Below are positions 60,601 through 64,000 of a stretch of 64,000 nt of DNA, one piece after another. The stretch is from Sphaerolaimus hirsutus. Its lineage: Eukaryota > Nematoda > Chromadorea > Monhysterida > Sphaerolaimidae. The stretch's first letter is position 1; each line of letters opens with the position of its first letter. The stretch spans positions 18,241,832 to 18,305,831 of the forward strand of contig OZ038458.1 in assembly GCA_964036195.1 (NCBI GenBank), in the 5' to 3' direction. The notes below the pieces were generated by a model. That model had not been told where the DNA came from. It ran no database searches and saw nothing but the letters and a program-made list of their open reading frames with translations. The position numbers and the translations under genes were made by a program.

Positions 60601-63164
60601 TTGTCACCCACTTGGGTGAAGGGGTTCATGTGGTGGCCAGTTTTAGGTCGGACAAGATATTTTTTAGAGGATATTTCATGCTTATTTCACATTGTCAACC
60701 ACATTAGTGTTAAAACAACACAAAAGTGTCCATTTTTTGAAATTCAATTGGATGCTGGACTTGTGTGGGACAGTAACATTTTAATAAATTTTAAACTTTG
60801 CACCCCACACTGTGGTGAGTTGCCAAAAACCGCCTGGCCAGTGTATAGTAGGGGAGGGGTGTTGGCGACACATCCCCAAAAATTTTAGATCTATACCCCT
60901 CCCACAGCTGGAGATACGGGACCCGCAGTGTAAGAAATCAACCGGGGGCCGGACCTGTGCGGGACAGTTAAAATGCTGCAAATTTTTTTCACATATATGG
61001 CGACCCCCTCTATAGTGAGTCGCCGCTGCCCCATTTATTCATGTGGGGTAGTGGGGGGTTGCGCCTATATACCACCCAAGTTTTAGTTTCCCACCCCTCC
61101 CGCAACCGGAGATATGGCCTGCGAAGTGAAAAAAAAAATAGGCGGCCGGACTTGATCGGGAAGGTGTTTATGATTCACCAAGTCAATTCAGCTCTAAGTC
61201 AGCTGTAAACTCTTATGTCAACATTTTGCGCCCCACTCTTACAGAAAGAAATCGAACCCCTGGTAGCCAGTTTACTGGAAGAAAAAACAAAGTTCAAATC
61301 CCTCACTGGCAAGGATTGGAAGCCGGACCTAATTAATTCCGTCAACGCCACAAATCAAGTTTCCGAACCTTTGATAAAAGTGCAAAAAGCGCCTTTGGTG
61401 CACGCTGTGCCGCCGGCGAATAATATGAATACCGATTCGAATGGAATTGACGCAGTGCTGCAGAGAATTTTTGGGATCGGCGATGAGATTAGAGATATGA
61501 AAATAAGGGGCGCTGAGCAGGTTTTGTGAGAATTTTTTGTAAATTGCTGATATTTTCCTTCAAAGTGACCATCTTTTCACCAGCTGTCTCATAGATTTTG
61601 ACCCTCCGGGGGGTCGGATAGATAGCTGGGCGGCCCCCGGGATAGGTAGATAGCTGGACGGTTTGGGGGTAACCCCCCCCCCCCGAACCCCCCGCCCTAT
61701 TTGAGACACTTGGTTTAAAAAAGCTCCCTGAACAGCCCCCCATTGGAAATCCTACTTTACAAAGAGCAATTTGTACACAAACTTGCAGCACGAAGTGGAC
61801 GCGCGCGTGCAGCAGCTGCAAGCAGAGAAAGCCAAGTACAAGGATTTGGCTGGCAAACCGTATGATCCCAGGGAACACGATTCTATCAGACAGGTGATTA
61901 GATTTTGTGCTTTTGTGGCGCTTTGAGTAAATCAATTGAGTTCTCAACTGGTGTATGTAAATCACCAATATGCAGAAGCAAACCGGCAATAACCGTCCAT
62001 GCATTTACACAAAATATGTCACCTTATTGTTAGGTTATCATTGATAACGCCAACATTATTTTTTCTACCAGTTCAAACATCTTCACGTACCTTGAGTGAT
62101 TGAACAAAATTTTTTTTTATAAGTTATTCACCACACCACCTGCCACCGATAATCTCCTGCCCCAAACTGTCAGATGTTAGCGGAGGCGTCCACGGCAGCG
62201 ATCGCGGTGGCCATGCCGCACGGCGCCGACCAGCCCGACTCCGCCCCCGGCAAGATCAAGCCCGCCCCCTGCACCATGGACCACGCGCATCCGGTTGGTT
62301 TTTTGGGGGTGGGGTGGGGTTTTTCAGAGTGTTTGTGTGTTGTACGCTTCTAGGCGATTGATCGACACACATGCAAATGTTTTTCCCGGTTCTCGTTCCC
62401 ACGAGACCCTGTGGTAGTGATGGCGCCACGGCGCTGACGCCAAGGCAAAGGTGCCACGGAGTTCTTGGATTTTTGAGCGGAGGGGGGCTGCTTGTTTACG
62501 GAGGCCGGCGAGCGGGAGGGCGGCTCAGCCCCCCCCCTAAAATTTTACGTACAGAGTGGCGGAATGGCGCCACTAGTAGGCGCAACGCCATGGCGCCATT
62601 GGCGTTGGCGCCAGCGCCATGGAACGCTGCATATGTATGTAAATATACATACAAATACAGCAAACAGCACACAATTGCGTATATTTATAACGATTGCGGC
62701 CATATGGCGCAAATCTGCTGATTTACATCACGTCTGGTGAAAAATGCAGCCCCCTCCCTGGATACGGCCCTGGCTGGGAGTTGGAGAAACGCCATGGCGC
62801 TTTTGACACTTGGCGCTTTTTTGCTCTGGCGCCATTGGCACTTTTCGCTGGGGTCTGAAATACGCCGTGGCGCTCTTGGCGCCAATGTCCTGGCGCTTTT
62901 AGTTCACTATCTCGCAGGGCCCCATTAAAAAAGCATTTTCCATCTCCAGGTCGGTCTATCGGAAGCAGATTGCTGTCTGCTGACAGTGAAGCATCTGGGA
63001 GACAAAATCCGCGACCTGAAGGCAGCCAAGGCGGATAAGGCGCAGGTGGACGCGCAGGTGAAGCTCATGCTCGCAGAGAAGGACAGGTACAAGCAGCTCA
63101 CCGGCGCCGACTGGAACCCCTCGCTCGTCCAGCAAGTCGTCCACCCCGCTAATGAGCCCAAAGG
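45605..63164 (+). CDS. EPRS1: Bifunctional glutamate/proline-tRNA ligase, 5' part (continues beyond window)
   Basis: Charges tRNA-Glu and tRNA-Pro in the cytosolic multi-synthetase complex. Twenty-one phase-consistent exons give 1088 codons: 45605-45638, 45970-46057, 46389-46590, 46884-47063, 47445-47602, 48034-48160, 48526-48718, 49839-50010, 50337-50452, 50818-51020, 54643-54813, 55455-55646, 55882-56030, 56456-56624, 57012-57188, 57261-57374, 59144-59248, 61245-61520, 61789-61893, 62174-62293, 62950-63164. Domains: diverged GST-like N terminus (about 1-165); GluRS core with GYLHIGHAK (221-229), FDDTNP and MSKRK (446-450); beta-barrel anticodon-binding region (about 500-715, including [12 protein letters not shown]); then four WHEP repeats (about 745-1080). 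Exon 21 ends in phase 2 with donor GG|GTTAGT. The ProRS catalytic domain expected next is outside. Introns carry many MITEs. Confidence 0.96.
48741..49562. mobile_element. hAT-like MITE (TAGGGTTCAAACGGG; CCCGGTCCCGGT words) in EPRS intron 7
   Basis: 8-bp duplication GTTTGAAG (48733-48740, 49563-49570). It is 822 bp, inserted 22 bp after the exon 7 donor, and makes up most of that intron. Other repeat fragments (for example a GGCGCC piece at 49110-49165) are nested inside. Confidence 0.93.
50062..50289. repeat. Inverted-repeat MITE in EPRS intron 8
   Basis: TATGTGCCTAGTTTTCAAC on the left and AAACTAGTGTATGTGGGCAG on the right, with AACGCATTTTAGTTTTCTAG inside. Related to 37508-37720. Confidence 0.6.
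51765..51976. mobile_element. CWG-flanked MITE (GTGGCAATCCCAAGCCC ends)
   Basis: Left CTG at 51762-51764, right CAG at 51977-51979. On the plus strand it reads GTGGCAATCCC to GGGACTGCCCC then CAG, again intron-like. A second, truncated copy follows immediately (GTGGCAGTCTCAAGCCC). Confidence 0.75.
52712..52904. repeat. Large palindrome around a TACCGTA MITE
   Basis: The MITE (52745-52870, TACCGTATTTCTTCTAATAG ends) is flanked by inverted arms ACAAGTTCGAACGTTTTTTG and CAAAAAACGTTCGAACTTGT. The symmetry therefore extends about 32 bp beyond the element on each side. Confidence 0.85.
53280..53433. mobile_element. CTG-flanked MITE (GGTTCCGCAAGTGG ends)
   Basis: CTG at 53277-53279 and 53434-53436. 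On the minus strand it starts GTGCCGGTTCCGC after CAG and ends GGAACTGACCC before CAG. Inner AAGAGTTAAGAGT-type words are inverted. Confidence 0.85.
54107..54309. mobile_element. CTG-flanked MITE (CAGTTCCGCAAAATG ends)
   Basis: CTG at 54104-54106 and 54310-54312. On the minus strand it starts GTGCCAGTTCCGC after CAG and ends GGAACTGGCCC before CAG. The arms reiterate GAAATGGCAAAGGCGAA. Confidence 0.85.
54861..55102. repeat. Inverted-repeat MITE in EPRS intron 11
   Basis: Ends GGCCCTACACACTAGTTTTC and GAAAACTAGTGTGTGTAGGC with an AT-rich centre. Distantly similar to 37508-37720. Confidence 0.75.
57837..58220. mobile_element. TACCGTA MITE with TAGAACGGC word
   Basis: Inverted ends TACCGTATTTCTTCTAATAG and GTTCTATTTGAAGAAATACG (then GTA) lie in EPRS intron 16. 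The rest of this intron (58221-59143) has no recognised feature. Confidence 0.85.
59276..59433. mobile_element. CWG-flanked MITE in EPRS intron 17
   Basis: CAG 59273-59275 and CTG 59434-59436. Plus strand start GTGCCACTCCCAGACCCTGT. It lies 27 bp after the exon 17 donor. Confidence 0.75.
59643..61218. mobile_element. 1.48-kb foldback element with ~49-bp direct repeats
   Basis: Long inverted repeat 59692-61169 with ends AAACACCTTCCCGATCAAGT and ACTTGATCGGGAAGGTGTTT. Most of the element is two arms of about 700 bp. It is bounded by direct repeats 59643-59691 and 61170-61218 (ATGATTCACCAAGTCAATTC...). It lies in EPRS intron 17. No transposase frame is seen. Confidence 0.85.
61590..61720. repeat. 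GATAGATAGCTG-word element fragment in EPRS intron 18
   Basis: TCTCATAGATTTTGACCC at the left and CCTATTTGAGACACTTGG at the right. Related to 43085-43593. Confidence 0.65.
62294..62949. other. EPRS intron 20, MITE fragments
   Basis: Holds a GGCGCC-word fragment and a GTATCCAGG/GATACGGCCCTG hAT-like fragment (about 62400-62900). No exon is seen. Confidence 0.6.
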
Positions 63165-64000
63165 GTTAGTCTTAAAACGAAAGGGTTTTTTCAGGGGGGG
63201 GGGGGGTTACCGGGTCAGAATCGTAACTGTCTATTTATAGTGATTTTTGGTGTCAATTTTTTTAGATGTTTTGTAAAAAAATTTGCGCTGAAACGCGCAA
63301 TTTTCATCAAACTGGATGTATTTTGAGCAGATATGTCTCTGAAGTCTTAAATACACAAAATAAATACACATTCAAGGTGTGCCCGTCGCTGTGTGCCTAA
63401 GGCATACCCTACATACCGTATTTCCTCGAAATACCCCAGGGGTCTCCTAGGGGCTGCCCCCCCCCCCAAATCGGCCAGCTATCTATCTATCCCGGAGGTC
63501 GCTCAGCTATCTATCTATCCCGAGGCAAAATTTTTGGCTACTACCCCAAAAGACCCCCCCCCCAAATCGCTCAGCTATCTATCTATCTGGAGTGGTTTTT
63601 GAGAAATTTTGCCCCAATTTTCGCTCAAAATCACTAATGTTCGCACCTTTTTATAGTTTTTCACCTTCAAAATCGTGCTTTCCGGCTATATACATGGTTA
63701 TATACCTATTTTTAGCCATTTTATACCTACTTTTGGCTACTTTTAACTGATTATTAGCGATTTTTTCCCCTTTCTGCCTTCTTAACCTTGAAAAAACCTA
63801 TATATTGTGCCCCCGCCAGCCCCCCCAAGCCCCCCCAGCCCCCCCCACCCAGAAAATTTTTCCAGCTATCTATCCCTCCGGATGAGCGATTTGCTACCTA
63901 TCCAGCCCCCGCGAGGGCCAAAATCCTGGAGACCCCTGAAATACCCCCCCCCACTCAAATATCCCCTCAAAATACGAATACTACGTATTTCCGCACTGAT
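63165..64000. other. Start of EPRS intron 21, MITE-rich, to window edge
   Basis: 63415-64000 contains a TACCGTATTTCCTCGAAATA end, CAGCTATCTATCTATCC words and C-runs, i.e. nested or hybrid MITE sequence. No further EPRS exon is seen. Confidence 0.6.

Noticed and set aside
61489..62004. 171-codon minus-strand open frame
   Set aside because: Antisense to EPRS exon 19 plus repeat sequence; no splice or family support.
1..64000. tRNA, rRNA or snRNA genes
   Set aside because: No convincing cloverleaf, A/B-box pair or snRNA core was found by eye; a tRNAscan/Infernal run would be needed to exclude them.

Overview
The window is animal nuclear DNA from an invertebrate I cannot place more precisely. 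The genes are split by GT-AG introns, both recognisable genes (DNAJA2, EPRS) have metazoan architectures, and roughly half or more of the sequence looks like short non-autonomous DNA transposons. There are no operons and no prokaryotic signals. One 200-base run of N (39652-39851) is an assembly gap.

Left part (about 0.2-36.8 kb, minus strand): a tandem array of at least seven related genes that I do not recognise. I number them in transcription order, so copy 1 is on the right and copy 7 is cut by the left edge. Copies 1, 3, 4 and 5 share one structure: a non-coding first exon, an intron whose acceptor lies directly before the ATG, then four coding exons that I call B, C, D and A. Their phases are identical (B ends in phase 2; C, D and the start of A are phase 0) and each A exon ends in its own stop. 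Copies 2 and 6 are compact, with C and A merged. Copy 6 has a long acidic N-terminal extension. The proteins (about 136-340 aa) combine beta-strand-like segments with acidic and Lys/Arg-rich tracts. A nucleoplasmin-like nuclear chaperone is one possibility, offered only as a weak hypothesis.

Right part (plus strand): a complete DNAJA2-type Hsp40 gene in nine exons (37160-43881; HPD motif, four CxxC motifs, C-terminal CaaX box), then the 5' two thirds of EPRS, the bifunctional glutamate/proline-tRNA ligase (45605 to beyond the right edge). In EPRS I can place 21 coding exons covering the GST-like domain, the GluRS catalytic core and anticodon-binding region, and four WHEP repeats. The ProRS half lies outside.

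Mobile DNA fills introns and spacers. Many elements have clear 8-bp target duplications and hAT-like termini (TAGGG or CAGGG). One of these families carries a decayed BEL/Pao polymerase. A second class sits between CTG (or CWG) triplets and, read on one strand, begins GT and ends just before CAG, so each insertion looks like a ready-made intron. Two insertions lie inside predicted coding exons (copy 6 and copy 2), and in both the element boundaries could be spliced with the frame kept. This is the most interesting mechanistic signal in the window, together with the uncharacterised gene family.
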